The notes below the pieces were generated by a model, which was given only the letters and a program-made list of their open reading frames with translations, was not told where the DNA came from and did not search any database. The position numbers and the translations under genes are program-made. Positions 1-8,008 of a DNA stretch of 64,000 nucleotides are shown piece after piece (the first letter of the stretch is position 1; each line of letters begins with the position of its first letter). The stretch comes from Mycolicibacterium sp. S2-37 (GTDB lineage Bacteria; Actinomycetota; Actinomycetes; Mycobacteriales; Mycobacteriaceae): the NCBI RefSeq assembly GCF_017352375.1, contig NZ_JAFEVR010000006.1, forward strand, positions 1-64,000, written 5' to 3'.

Positions 1-28
1 TCTCGCCCGCCAATTCCCCCCGCCGGGC

Positions 29-64
29 GGGGGGGGGGGGGGGGGGGGGGCCCCCCCCCCCCCC
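29..64. repeat. Poly-G / poly-C homopolymer tract
   Basis: A run of 22 G (29-50) is followed directly by 14 C (51-64), then one G and five more C. It lies just past the stop codon of the leftward hemophore-like gene. The two runs are complementary and could fold as a hairpin. So long a homopolymer is unusual even in GC-rich mycobacterial DNA, and an assembly or sequencing artefact is at least as likely as a real repeat. Confidence 0.7.
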
Positions 65-78
65 GCCCCCGCCGCAGA

Positions 79-426
79 TCAGTAGTTGTTGCAGGAACCG
101 GCGATGCCGAGCAGCGGCCCGATGACCGACTGTGCGCCCGGGTAGCTCGCCAGCTGGGTCGCGGTCACCTGGCGCTGAGCCGGCGGCGAGGCGAGGAAGT
201 TACGCAGCATCCCCTGGCTCGCAGGCTGGGCGGCGAGCTGATTGGCCAGTGCCGGCTGCTGATCGCTGAGCGCTGCGACGACCTGCTCGTAGCTGCAGGT
301 CGTGTTGACGATCGGGCTCAGGTCCTGAGCCGACGCGGTGCCCATCGAGACGAACATGGACATCGGCAGCGCCGCGGCGAAGCCGCCGAGGGTGACGGCC
401 AACGTGGTACGCGACAGCTTGCGCAT
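79..426 (-). CDS. Secreted hemophore-related protein, Rv1174c (TB8.4) family
   Basis: A 115-residue exported protein with a signal peptide: basic start MRKLSRTT, hydrophobic core, and a likely cleavage after TASAQ near residue 34. The mature part has the family pattern: TTCSYEQVVAAL near its start, MLRNFLASPPAQRQ in the middle, and the terminal GSCNNY. The two cysteines probably form a disulfide. This matches the small secreted antigen TB8.4 (Rv1174c) and the hemophore-related Rv0203/Rv1174c family; haem binding by this member is not shown. AGGGGA just upstream supports the ATG at 426. The gene stands alone, separated from the P450 operon by about 150 bases. Confidence 0.8.
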   Translation of the reverse strand: MRKLSRTTLAVTLGGFAAALPMSMFVSMGTASAQDLSPIVNTTCSYEQVVAALSDQQPALANQLAAQPASQGMLRNFLASPPAQRQVTATQLASYPGAQSVIGPLLGIAGSCNNY

Positions 427-505
427 GAATTTCCCCTAGCTTTGACGACGTTCTCGGACTTGCACTCCAGGGCAGCACTCACCCCGGTGATCAGTACTTC
501 GAGAT

Positions 506-522
506 TAACAACCCGATTGTTA
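506..522. promoter_or_regulatory. Palindrome TAACAA-N5-TTGTTA upstream of the hemophore-like gene
   Basis: A perfect inverted repeat with six-base arms and a five-base spacer lies about 80 bases upstream of the start codon at 426, between that gene and the 3' end of the P450 gene. Its size and place suit a dimeric repressor or a promoter element. It does not resemble the IdeR iron box as I know it. No regulator can be assigned. Confidence 0.35.
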
Positions 523-575
523 CCAAATAGTCCTTCGAGGAAACGCGGTCACGCTCACAGTGAACACGGTCGCGG

Positions 576-1949
576 TCAGATGATGACCGCTGCGTCCTTG
601 CGCTCGGTGATGGGCCGCGCGAGTTCCTGCTCGTCACAGATGCGCTGCAGCTTGTCCAGCGTCTCGTCCAGGCCCGGTCCGAGTGGCTTGCCCGGGGTGA
701 AGTCGGCGGGCAGGTTGCGCATGCCCTGGATGACCCCGATGGTCTCGTAGTGCACGGTGCCCTCGGGATCGCAGACGTAGTCGGGCATCCGGTCGAGCAC
801 CGCGGTCAGCATCGACTTGAACACCGTGCGCGCCACGTTGGACCCGACACAGCGGTGCACACCGATGCCGAAGCTGAAGTGCCGGTTGCCCTTACGGTCC
901 ATGATGATGTCGTTCGGATTCTCGAACACCACGGGATCGCGATTGGCCATCGCCCAGGACAGCCACAGCCGTTCGAATTGCTTGAACTGATGTCCGGCGA
1001 CCTCGACGTCCTCGGCGAAGGTTCGGCCGTCGCCCGGCGCCGGCGTGAAGTACCGCAGGAACTCCTCGGTCGCGGGGTGCAGCAGCGTGTCCCGCTCGCG
1101 GCTGAGCCGGTCCCGCTCGTCGGGATGCTCGCCGAGCCATTCCAGCGCATGTGCCGTCAGAGCGGTGGTGGTGTCGAACCCACCGCCGATGATCAGCCCG
1201 AGATTGCCGAGGATCTCCATGTCGGGCGCGGGTTCGCCGTCGATCCGCAACTGCAGCAGGGCGTTGACCAGTCCGGGCCGCGGATTCTCCCGGATCTCCA
1301 TCATGTTGTTGATGAGATCGATGCCCATCTCGCGATGCTGCTCGTTGATCTTCTCGCGTTCGGGCGCGTGTTCAGGTGTGTAGACCGAGGCGTGCGTGGG
1401 CTCGCTGTAGACGTTCCACTTCTTCAGGTCGATGCCCATCATCGCCAGGGTGAACACCGCGGGGACCACGTTGGCCAGGTGCTCGACGAAATCGATGTGA
1501 CCGGATTCGATGTGCTCGTCGAGTGCGGCGCGGGTGATCTCGTCGACGAAGGGCACCCAGCGCTTGATCGCCGCGGGGGAGAGGTACGGGTTGAGCGCAC
1601 CGCGGTAGATGCTGTGCTCGGGTTCGTCCATCTCCAGGATGCCGCCGCGAACGACAGTGGCACGGCTGGCTTTCGGGATCGTGATGCCCTTGAACGGGGT
1701 CTCACCGCTGATGTCGTGGTGATTGGACACGACGGGGCAGCGAGCCAGTTCGAAGACGTGCTTGCTGTCTGCCGCCACCCAGTGCCCGTCGTAGACGTCC
1801 GTCCACGCCATCGGGCACTTCGCCTGCATCTCCTCGGTGATCTTCTCGAACTGCAGCCGGTACTCCGGGGTGTGCCGGTCGAAGTGGTAGCGGTTCTTCT
1901 TCCGGTCGCTGTCGGCTGGGTCGTCGCAGAGATCGTCGACGGTGCTCAA
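576..1949 (-). CDS. Cytochrome P450
   Basis: A 457-residue soluble P450 monooxygenase. The oxygen-binding I-helix motif GGGFDTTTA lies near residue 240, the ExxR motif appears as EFLRYF, and the haem loop FGIGVHRCVG places the iron-ligating cysteine at about residue 367. It is the last gene of a four-gene leftward operon (SDR, SDR, ferredoxin, P450). The ferredoxin gene sits 36 bases upstream and is the obvious electron donor. With a mycofactocin-coupled dehydrogenase in the operon and an Mce importer divergent from it, hydroxylation of an imported lipid or isoprenoid/steroid-type substrate is plausible. The CYP family number and substrate cannot be told from the sequence alone. Confidence 0.93.
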   Translation of the reverse strand: MSTVDDLCDDPADSDRKKNRYHFDRHTPEYRLQFEKITEEMQAKCPMAWTDVYDGHWVAADSKHVFELARCPVVSNHHDISGETPFKGITIPKASRATVVRGGILEMDEPEHSIYRGALNPYLSPAAIKRWVPFVDEITRAALDEHIESGHIDFVEHLANVVPAVFTLAMMGIDLKKWNVYSEPTHASVYTPEHAPEREKINEQHREMGIDLINNMMEIRENPRPGLVNALLQLRIDGEPAPDMEILGNLGLIIGGGFDTTTALTAHALEWLGEHPDERDRLSRERDTLLHPATEEFLRYFTPAPGDGRTFAEDVEVAGHQFKQFERLWLSWAMANRDPVVFENPNDIIMDRKGNRHFSFGIGVHRCVGSNVARTVFKSMLTAVLDRMPDYVCDPEGTVHYETIGVIQGMRNLPADFTPGKPLGPGLDETLDKLQRICDEQELARPITERKDAAVII

Positions 1950-1985
1950 GGTACGTTCCCCTTACGTGTGTGATGCCCGGGCGGT

Positions 1986-2180
1986 TCAGTCGAAGACCGA
2001 GATCGCCTGTTCCGGGCATGATTGCGCAGCTTCGCGCACCGCGTCCTCCTGATCCGCCGGCACCACCTCGCTGGCCGGTGACGCTGTCCCGTCCACGTCG
2101 TCGAGGACGAACGACTCCGGTGCGATCATCGAGCACAGCGTGTGTCCCTGGCACCGCTCACCGTCAACCGAGACCCTCAC
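1986..2180 (-). CDS. [3Fe-4S] ferredoxin, P450 partner
   Basis: A 64-residue ferredoxin with the pattern C-x2-H-x2-C (CQGHTLC) at residues 9-15 and a distal CP pair (SCPEQAI) near the C-terminus. The usual second cysteine of a 4Fe cluster is replaced by histidine, typical of the single-cluster 3Fe-4S ferredoxins that feed mycobacterial P450s. It starts with GTG, preceded by GGAAG. It lies between the SDR and P450 genes with short gaps (43 and 36 bases) and is surely co-transcribed. A matching ferredoxin reductase is not encoded in this window. Confidence 0.92.
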   Translation of the reverse strand: MRVSVDGERCQGHTLCSMIAPESFVLDDVDGTASPASEVVPADQEDAVREAAQSCPEQAISVFD

Positions 2181-2223
2181 GTCACTTCCTTCCAGCCGGC
2201 GAATCCTGTTGTCCCGAAAGCGG

Positions 2224-3084
2224 TCAGACGTGGTAGTCGTACCACTTCAGGTAACCGCCCGCGTCGACCCGCAGCTGCATACCGGTGACGAAACGCGATT
2301 CGTCCGACGCGAGCCACAGCACTGCGTTGCTGATGTCTTCCGGCTCGATGAACGGCACAGGCATGGCCTGTTGGACACCGAAGGCCAGTTCGGCGTCGGC
2401 GCGCGTGGGCTTTTCGAGGTCGGGCCGGAAGGAGCGGTACATCGGCTCGCTCTGCAGCATGTCGGTGTTGCAGTTGGTGGGATGGATGACGTTGGCGCGG
2501 ATGCTGCGGACCGCCAGTTCGGTGGCCAGGTCGTGAACGTACTGGGAGATGAGACGTTTGGAGGTCATGTAGCCCATCCCGCCGGGATCGGCGCCTGGCC
2601 GGTCCTTCTTCGACGCGTCCATCAGCGCCGCGGCCGACGCCGTCGCGATGATGGACGCGCCCTCCCTGAGGTGGGGCAGGGCCACCTGGATCGCGTTGAT
2701 GGTTCCGACGAAGTTGGTGTTGATCCCGTCGGTCCAGGCCTGCATCGGCGGGGCGCCCTTCATGGCCGCGATGCCCGCCTGCGCGACGACGATGTCGAGG
2801 TGGCCCAGTTCGGCGACACCGTTGTCGAGCGCCTCCTTGAGCTGGGCGGCGTCGCGGACATCGGCCTGAGCGATGACGGCTCTGCGGCCCGTCTTCTCGA
2901 CGTACTGTGCGGTTTCCTCGAGGTCCTCCGGGCGAGCCAGTGGATAGCCGACGGTCTCGATGTCGGCGCAGATGTCGACGGCGATGATGTCGGCGCCTTC
3001 CTCGGCGAGCCGGATGGCATGGCTGCGGCCCTGGCCGCGCGCTGCGCCGGTGATGAATGCGACCTTGCCCTCTACACGACCCAC
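2224..3084 (-). CDS. Mycofactocin-coupled SDR family oxidoreductase
   Basis: A 286-residue short-chain dehydrogenase. The N-terminus GRVEGKVAFITGAARGQGR carries the dinucleotide-binding TGxxxGxG, and the catalytic Tyr and Lys lie in GYMTSKRL. The extended loop after the second strand (AVDICADIETVGYPLA), the overall length, and the end GGYLKWYDYHV are typical of the family predicted to use a tightly held NAD recycled by the peptide cofactor mycofactocin. It probably oxidises an alcohol made by the P450 or present on the imported substrate. Second gene of the leftward operon; the substrate is unknown. Confidence 0.85.
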   Translation of the reverse strand: MGRVEGKVAFITGAARGQGRSHAIRLAEEGADIIAVDICADIETVGYPLARPEDLEETAQYVEKTGRRAVIAQADVRDAAQLKEALDNGVAELGHLDIVVAQAGIAAMKGAPPMQAWTDGINTNFVGTINAIQVALPHLREGASIIATASAAALMDASKKDRPGADPGGMGYMTSKRLISQYVHDLATELAVRSIRANVIHPTNCNTDMLQSEPMYRSFRPDLEKPTRADAELAFGVQQAMPVPFIEPEDISNAVLWLASDESRFVTGMQLRVDAGGYLKWYDYHV

Positions 3085-3114
3085 TGCTCTTCCTTCTCTC
3101 TCATTGACCGACTA

Positions 3115-3816
3115 TCAGGTGTTCCGGCCGCCGTTGACGCCCAGGATCTGGCCGGTGATGTAACCGGCGTCCTCGGAGACGAGGAACGAGCATGCCGCGG
3201 CGATGTCCTCCGGCCTGCCCATCCGGCGGACCGGCGTGGCCGCGATGCTCTTCTCGATATCGCCGAGATAGCCGCGCTCCGCCGCCGCACGCAGCATGGG
3301 GGTGTCGATGAAGCCGGGCGGGACCGCGTTGACCGTGATCCCGTGCTGGCCGTACTCGAGCGCAAGGGACTTCGTCAGGCCGTTCACCGCGGACTTGGCC
3401 GCGACATAGGGCGTCATGAAGGGCGCCCCGGAGTGGGTGCTCGACGACGAGATGTTGACGATGCGCCCCCAACCCGCCTCCACCATGTCCGGCAGCACCG
3501 CCTGGATGGTGTGGAAGACGCCGTTGAGGTTGACGTCGATGACCTTCTGCCAGCGCTCGAAGGTGACGTCGGAGAACCGCTTGAAGCAGTCCAGCCCGGC
3601 CGCGTTGACAAGCACGCTGACCGGCCCGAGCTGACCGCGGATGGCGCTGAAGGCGGCGTCCACCGCAGCGCGGTCGGTGACGTCGGCGGCATGGCCGAAA
3701 TCGTCGTCCCCTGGGGTGAGGTCGATGGTCGCCACGTGCAGCCCGTCGGCGCGGAGGCGCTCGACGATGGCCAGGCCGATGCCCGAGCCGCCACCGGTGA
3801 CTACGGCGTTCTTCAC
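3115..3816 (-). CDS. Short-chain dehydrogenase/reductase
   Basis: A 233-residue classical SDR with cofactor motif TGGGSGIG at residues 7-14, NAAG in the fourth strand, catalytic Ser in ISSSSTHSG and Tyr/Lys in YVAAK. An acidic residue after the second strand (ATIDLTPG) suggests NAD(H) over NADP(H). FabG-like proteins of this size often act on beta-hydroxyacyl or ring alcohol groups; the exact reaction is open. It is the first gene of the leftward SDR-SDR-ferredoxin-P450 operon. A GAGAAT-type palindrome lies 67 bases upstream, in the region shared with the divergent aldehyde dehydrogenase operon. Confidence 0.9.
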   Translation of the reverse strand: MKNAVVTGGGSGIGLAIVERLRADGLHVATIDLTPGDDDFGHAADVTDRAAVDAAFSAIRGQLGPVSVLVNAAGLDCFKRFSDVTFERWQKVIDVNLNGVFHTIQAVLPDMVEAGWGRIVNISSSSTHSGAPFMTPYVAAKSAVNGLTKSLALEYGQHGITVNAVPPGFIDTPMLRAAAERGYLGDIEKSIAATPVRRMGRPEDIAAACSFLVSEDAGYITGQILGVNGGRNT

Positions 3817-3882
3817 TGCGCGACCTCCGCCACGAGCGACGTCGTGGTCATCTCAGGCATCAAGAATCTTCCTTCCGATTAT

Positions 3883-3897
3883 GAGAACGATAATCTC
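3883..3897. promoter_or_regulatory. GAGAAT-type box, N3 form
   Basis: GAGAAC-GAT-AATCTC: two inverted six-base arms with a three-base spacer. It matches the GAGAAT-N3-ATTCTC pattern seen at 27100 and 29504 with one change per arm. It lies in the 250-base region between the leftward SDR operon and the rightward ALDH-mce operon, closer to the former. Confidence 0.5.
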
Positions 3898-4037
3898 GTT
3901 CCTCGCGATTCTGCAAGATTCGGACTGCGGCGCGCCACCCGCGTCCTATGCTCCACAGCGGCATCATGAGGCCTCCGACGAGCCGATCTTCAGCATGGTT
4001 GAGTTCTCATCTGTCGACTGTATGATTCGCCGACAAT

Positions 4038-4052
4038 GAGAATGCAATTTCC
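4038..4052. promoter_or_regulatory. GAGAAT-type box, N3 form, upstream of the ALDH-mce operon
   Basis: GAGAAT-GCA-ATTTCC. The left arm is the exact half-site; the right arm is the variant ATTTCC, which also forms a full palindrome at 32207. It ends about 16-19 bases before the ALDH start codon, the same spacing seen at 27100 and 19444. It could be an operator for the whole 14.6 kb operon. Confidence 0.5.
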
Positions 4053-4070
4053 GTCACATCGAGGAGAATG

Positions 4071-5576
4071 ATGGGTCAGGCGCCCTCAGCTACGGATCAC
4101 CGGGGACTGGCAGTTGCCGGTTCCACCGGTTCAGCGGCCGCTCGGCACCTGCTGATCGGCGGCGAACTACGCGACGCCGAGCGCACCTATCCCTCCTTGA
4201 ATCCGGCCACCGGCGAAGTCCTGGGCCATGCTCCCGACGCCTCGGTGGCCGACGCGCGGGATGCCGTCGCCGCCGCCCGGCGCGCATTCGACGAGACCGA
4301 CTGGTCGACCAACACCGAATTGCGCATCCGCTGCCTCGACCAGCTGCACGCTGCGCTCACCGGGCATCGCGACGAACTCGCCGCGCTGACCATTGCCGAG
4401 GTGGGCGCCACCGAGTCGCTGTGCCAGGGTGCCCAGCTCGATCAGCCGATCGAGATCGTGCGCTACTACGCCAACCTGCTGCGCACCTATCCGATGACCG
4501 AGGACCTCGGCAACATCGAGAGCAGGGGTATGCAGCACCACCGGTGGGTGGAGAAAGAGGCCGCGGGCGTCGTCGCCGCGATCATCGCCTACAACTATCC
4601 GAACCAGCTCGCGCTGGCCAAGCTCGCTCCGGCGCTGGCGGCCGGATGCACCGTGGTGCTCAAGGCCGCGCCCGACACGCCACTGATCACGCTGGCCCTC
4701 GGCGAGCTGATCGCCGAGCACACCGATATTCCGGCCGGTGTCGTCAACATCGTCTCCGGCGCCGATCCCGAAGTCGGCGCCGTCCTCACCACCAGCGCCG
4801 ACGTCGACATGGTGACCTTCACCGGATCCACCCCGACCGGCAGGCGCATCATGGCCGCGGCCAGCGAGACGTTGAAGAAGGTGTTCCTCGAGCTCGGCGG
4901 CAAGTCGGCCGCGATCGTGCTCGACGATGCGGACTTCAACACCGCCGCACTGTTCTCTGCATTCTCGATGGTGACCCACGCCGGTCAGGGATGCGCGCTG
5001 ACCTCCCGGCTGCTCGTGCCGAAGAAGCACAAGGACGAGATCGTCGAGCTGATCAAGAACAACTTCGGACTCGTGCGCTACGGCGATCCAGCCGACCCGT
5101 CGACCTACATGGGTCCGCTCATCAGCGAGAAGCAGCGCGACAAGGTCGACGGCATGGTCAAACGCGCCGTCGAGGCCGGCGCCACGCTGGTCACCGGGGG
5201 CGAGAAAGTCGACCCCGGCTACTTCTACACCCCGACGTTGCTCGCCGATGTGGATCCCGACAGCGAGATCGCCCAGGAAGAGGTCTTCGGCCCGGTCCTG
5301 GCGGTGATCGCCTACGACGACGACGACGACGCCGTGCGCATCGCCAACAACTCCATCTACGGGTTGTCCGGTGCGGTGTTCGGCAGCCAGGAGCGCGCGC
5401 TCGCGGTCGCCCGCCGGATCCGCACCGGAACCTTCTCCATCAACGGCGGCAACTACTTCAGCCCCGACACCCCGTTCGGCGGTTACAAGCAGTCGGGCAT
5501 CGGGCGCGAGATGGGCACCGCCGGGCTCGAGGAGTTCCTGGAGTCCAAGACTTTCGCGACGGTGGTCAGCTCGTGA
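4071..5576 (+). CDS. Aldehyde dehydrogenase (NAD(P)-dependent)
   Basis: A 501-residue member of the ALDH superfamily, which oxidises aldehydes to acids. The general-base glutamate is in LELGGKSA (about E274) and the nucleophilic cysteine in GQGCALTSR (about C308). The substrate-anchoring asparagine region reads YNYPNQL, and the Rossmann loop FTGSTPTGR is present. Two in-frame ATGs stand together (4068 and 4071); GAGGAG is only one base from the first, so the second is preferred. It is the first gene of the long rightward operon and overlaps the CoA-transferase start by GTGA. In context it probably makes the carboxylate that is then linked to CoA. Confidence 0.93.
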   Translation: MGQAPSATDHRGLAVAGSTGSAAARHLLIGGELRDAERTYPSLNPATGEVLGHAPDASVADARDAVAAARRAFDETDWSTNTELRIRCLDQLHAALTGHRDELAALTIAEVGATESLCQGAQLDQPIEIVRYYANLLRTYPMTEDLGNIESRGMQHHRWVEKEAAGVVAAIIAYNYPNQLALAKLAPALAAGCTVVLKAAPDTPLITLALGELIAEHTDIPAGVVNIVSGADPEVGAVLTTSADVDMVTFTGSTPTGRRIMAAASETLKKVFLELGGKSAAIVLDDADFNTAALFSAFSMVTHAGQGCALTSRLLVPKKHKDEIVELIKNNFGLVRYGDPADPSTYMGPLISEKQRDKVDGMVKRAVEAGATLVTGGEKVDPGYFYTPTLLADVDPDSEIAQEEVFGPVLAVIAYDDDDDAVRIANNSIYGLSGAVFGSQERALAVARRIRTGTFSINGGNYFSPDTPFGGYKQSGIGREMGTAGLEEFLESKTFATVVSS

Positions 5577-6787
5577 GCGGCGGGGGACCGCTGGAGGGAA
5601 TTCGCGTCCTCGAGGTCGCAATGTACGGGTTCGTCCCGTCGGCAGGAGCCGTCCTCGGCGAGTGGGGCGCCGACGTCATCAAGGTCGAGCACGCCGTCAC
5701 CGGCGACCCGCAACGCGGCCTGCGCCAGACCGGGCTGCTGCGCGTCGACGGTGACCCGAACCCGAACATCGAGCACGCCAACCGCGGCAAGCGCAGCATC
5801 GGACTGGACATGTCGGTCCCCGAGGGCCGTGAGGTGCTGCTGGAACTGGCCAAGCGCGCCGACGTCTTCCTGACCAGCTTCCTGCCCGGGCACCGTAAGA
5901 AATTCGGCATCGATATCGACGACATCCGGGCGGTCAACCCGTCCATCATCTATGCCAGGGGAAGCGCGTTGGGACCGCGTGGTGAGGAATCGGTGAAGGG
6001 GGGCTATGACATGACGGCCTTCTGGTGCCGGGCCGGTACGGCGCGCACCATCACCCCGCCGGACATGCCCGGGATGATCGGCCCACCCGGACCGGCCTAC
6101 GGCGACACCATCTCCGGCACGAACCTCGCCGGCGGCATCGCCGCCGCCCTGCTCAAGCGGGAACGCACCGGCGAATCGTCGATCGTCGACGTCTCGCTGC
6201 TGGGCAGCGGGCTCTGGGCGCTGGGTCACACGGTGGCGCTGACCAATCACCTGCAGGAGCGGATGGAGGCCTTCCCACCGGGAACACAGGGTTCGCCGTT
6301 CAATCCGCTCGTCGCGCTGTATCCCACGGCCGACGACCGGTACATCTCGTTCGTGATGATGCAGCCCACCAAGTTCTGGGCCGACGTGTGCCGGCACATG
6401 GATCTCGACGAGCTGGTCGACGATCCGCGCTTCGCCACCGCGGAGTCGATCGCCGAGAACACCGCCGCGGCCAACGAAATCCTCAGTGAGGCCATGCAGA
6501 AGCGGACGCTGCCCGAGTGGAGTGAACGATTCGCCACGCTGGCCGGGCCGTGGGCGCCGGTACAGGACACGCTGCAAGCCGCCAACGACGCCCAGATCCG
6601 GGCGAACGAATACATCGTCGCCGCAGGCGAACTCGAACTCGTGGCCAATCCGGTGCAGTTCGACGTGAGCGCGCCGACCACCGGGCCCGCCCCGGGATTC
6701 GCCGAGCAGACCGACGACATCCTCGTCGAGCTCGGCCTGGACTGGGACCGCATCATCGAGCTGAAGACGGCCGGCGCCGTCACCTGA
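5573..6787 (+). CDS. CaiB/BaiF family (class III) CoA-transferase
   Basis: A 404-residue class III CoA-transferase, which moves CoA between carboxylic acids through an aspartyl-CoA anhydride. The N-terminal EGIRVLEVAMYGFVPSAG, then GADVIKVEH and NRGKRSIGLD, are family signatures. The likely catalytic aspartate is in YGDTISG (about D178). The GTG start at 5573 overlaps the ALDH stop. The product of the upstream ALDH is a natural acceptor, so the pair may turn an aldehyde into an acyl-CoA. It could instead act as a racemase-like enzyme (AMACR is in the same family), which would suit methyl-branched chains. Confidence 0.9.
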   Translation: MSGGGPLEGIRVLEVAMYGFVPSAGAVLGEWGADVIKVEHAVTGDPQRGLRQTGLLRVDGDPNPNIEHANRGKRSIGLDMSVPEGREVLLELAKRADVFLTSFLPGHRKKFGIDIDDIRAVNPSIIYARGSALGPRGEESVKGGYDMTAFWCRAGTARTITPPDMPGMIGPPGPAYGDTISGTNLAGGIAAALLKRERTGESSIVDVSLLGSGLWALGHTVALTNHLQERMEAFPPGTQGSPFNPLVALYPTADDRYISFVMMQPTKFWADVCRHMDLDELVDDPRFATAESIAENTAAANEILSEAMQKRTLPEWSERFATLAGPWAPVQDTLQAANDAQIRANEYIVAAGELELVANPVQFDVSAPTTGPAPGFAEQTDDILVELGLDWDRIIELKTAGAVT

Positions 6788-6814
6788 CCAGTCGGACGAC
6801 CGAGAGAAACCGCC

Positions 6815-8008
6815 ATGCCGTTCATCGCTTCGATCGGGACCTACCTCCCGTGTTGGGGCGCACCGCACCACCGGAGCGCCGGTGACGACGAGGACGCCAT
6901 CACCCTCGCCGTCGAAGCCGGTCGCGCCGCGCTGGCTGTCGGTGGGGCGGTCGAGCGGGTGGTGCTGGTGAGCCGGGACCTGCCGCTGACCGAGAGCAGC
7001 AACGCCGCGGTGCTGCTCGCCGGTCTCGGACTGGATCCCGAACTCGAGGTCGACGAGCGGCTGGGCGGTGCGCCGGCGACGCTCGACGCCGTCAGCTCCG
7101 CCCGGCCGCGTTCGCTGATCATCGGCGTCGACCTCGATCCGGCGGGGGCCGCGGCGATCCTGACCGCCGATCACGGCAAGCAGGTGCGGACCGCGGCCCG
7201 GGTCGCCCGCAGTCTGCCGGTGCGCACCCGCAACTCCGTCGGTGTCGTCCACGACTACGGCGACCCGCGGCTGCTGCACGAGCGGGGCTTGCTGGCATCG
7301 CTGTCCGCAGCATGGCTGGACACTCCCGTGCAGGTGGCCGGAGTCGATCATGGCAAGGTCCTCGAGCTGTGCACGGGTGCGCCGGCGCACCTTCCGACCT
7401 ATGGGGCAAGTTCGGGTCTATTTGCCCTCGCCGGCCTCGCGGAGTCGGATACCATCGGCCCCTTGGTTGCTGTGGAGCAGGCAAGTTTGTCAGGTATCAC
7501 AGTCGCAAACGGCGAGGCCCAGGTGAATCGACTCGAACCCGCTGCCCGTCCGGCTCCGGACGGCACGGTGACCCCGGGGGCGGATCTGCCGATCTCGCTC
7601 GCGGCGTACGAGCGGGCCTTCGAAGCCAAAGTGCGCTGGGAGGCGGGCAGACACGCCGGAAGTGCCACCCTCGACTTCCCGCCGCGTTACCGGGTGCGGG
7701 AGGACTGCACGCTGGACACCGAATACGAGTTGGTGCCCCTGCCGCGGACCGGGACCGTGTACACCGCAGTGACCGTGCACATTCCGGTGCCGGGCCTGCG
7801 GTCGCCCTACTCCCTGGCGATCGTCGAACTCGACGGCACCGACGTGCGCGCGCTGGTCAAGGTGACCGGCGCCGAGCCGGGTTCGGTCGGCATCGGCGAC
7901 CGCGGCCGGATGGCATTGCGGCGCATCGCAGTCCGTTCGGGGGTTCCGGATTACGGCTATGCCTTCGAGCCCTTCGCGACCGCCGTCGAATCGGACGCGG
8001 CCGCATGA
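6815..8008 (+). CDS. Thiolase-fold (HMG-CoA synthase-like) / OB-fold fusion protein
   Basis: A 397-residue protein with two parts. Residues 1 to about 250 look like a reduced thiolase-fold domain of the HMG-CoA synthase/hydroxybutyryl group (start MPFIASIGTYLPCWG, as in archaeal-type HMGCS relatives). Residues about 265-397 match a DUF35-type OB-fold (DFPPRYRV, then TAVTVHIPVPG and ALVKVTG). The CxxC...CxxC zinc ribbon that normally precedes this OB-fold is missing, and the usual HMGCS cysteine motif is not recognisable. It may act as a non-catalytic partner of the thiolase encoded immediately downstream (ATGA overlap). Such OB-fold partners are known to complex with thiolases and with steroid side-chain aldolases. 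Function is inferred from architecture only. Confidence 0.7.
   Translation: MPFIASIGTYLPCWGAPHHRSAGDDEDAITLAVEAGRAALAVGGAVERVVLVSRDLPLTESSNAAVLLAGLGLDPELEVDERLGGAPATLDAVSSARPRSLIIGVDLDPAGAAAILTADHGKQVRTAARVARSLPVRTRNSVGVVHDYGDPRLLHERGLLASLSAAWLDTPVQVAGVDHGKVLELCTGAPAHLPTYGASSGLFALAGLAESDTIGPLVAVEQASLSGITVANGEAQVNRLEPAARPAPDGTVTPGADLPISLAAYERAFEAKVRWEAGRHAGSATLDFPPRYRVREDCTLDTEYELVPLPRTGTVYTAVTVHIPVPGLRSPYSLAIVELDGTDVRALVKVTGAEPGSVGIGDRGRMALRRIAVRSGVPDYGYAFEPFATAVESDAAA

Noticed and set aside
2140..3969. Rightward open frame of 609 codons
   Set aside because: It covers two leftward SDR genes that have intact motifs; its product has no recognisable domain.
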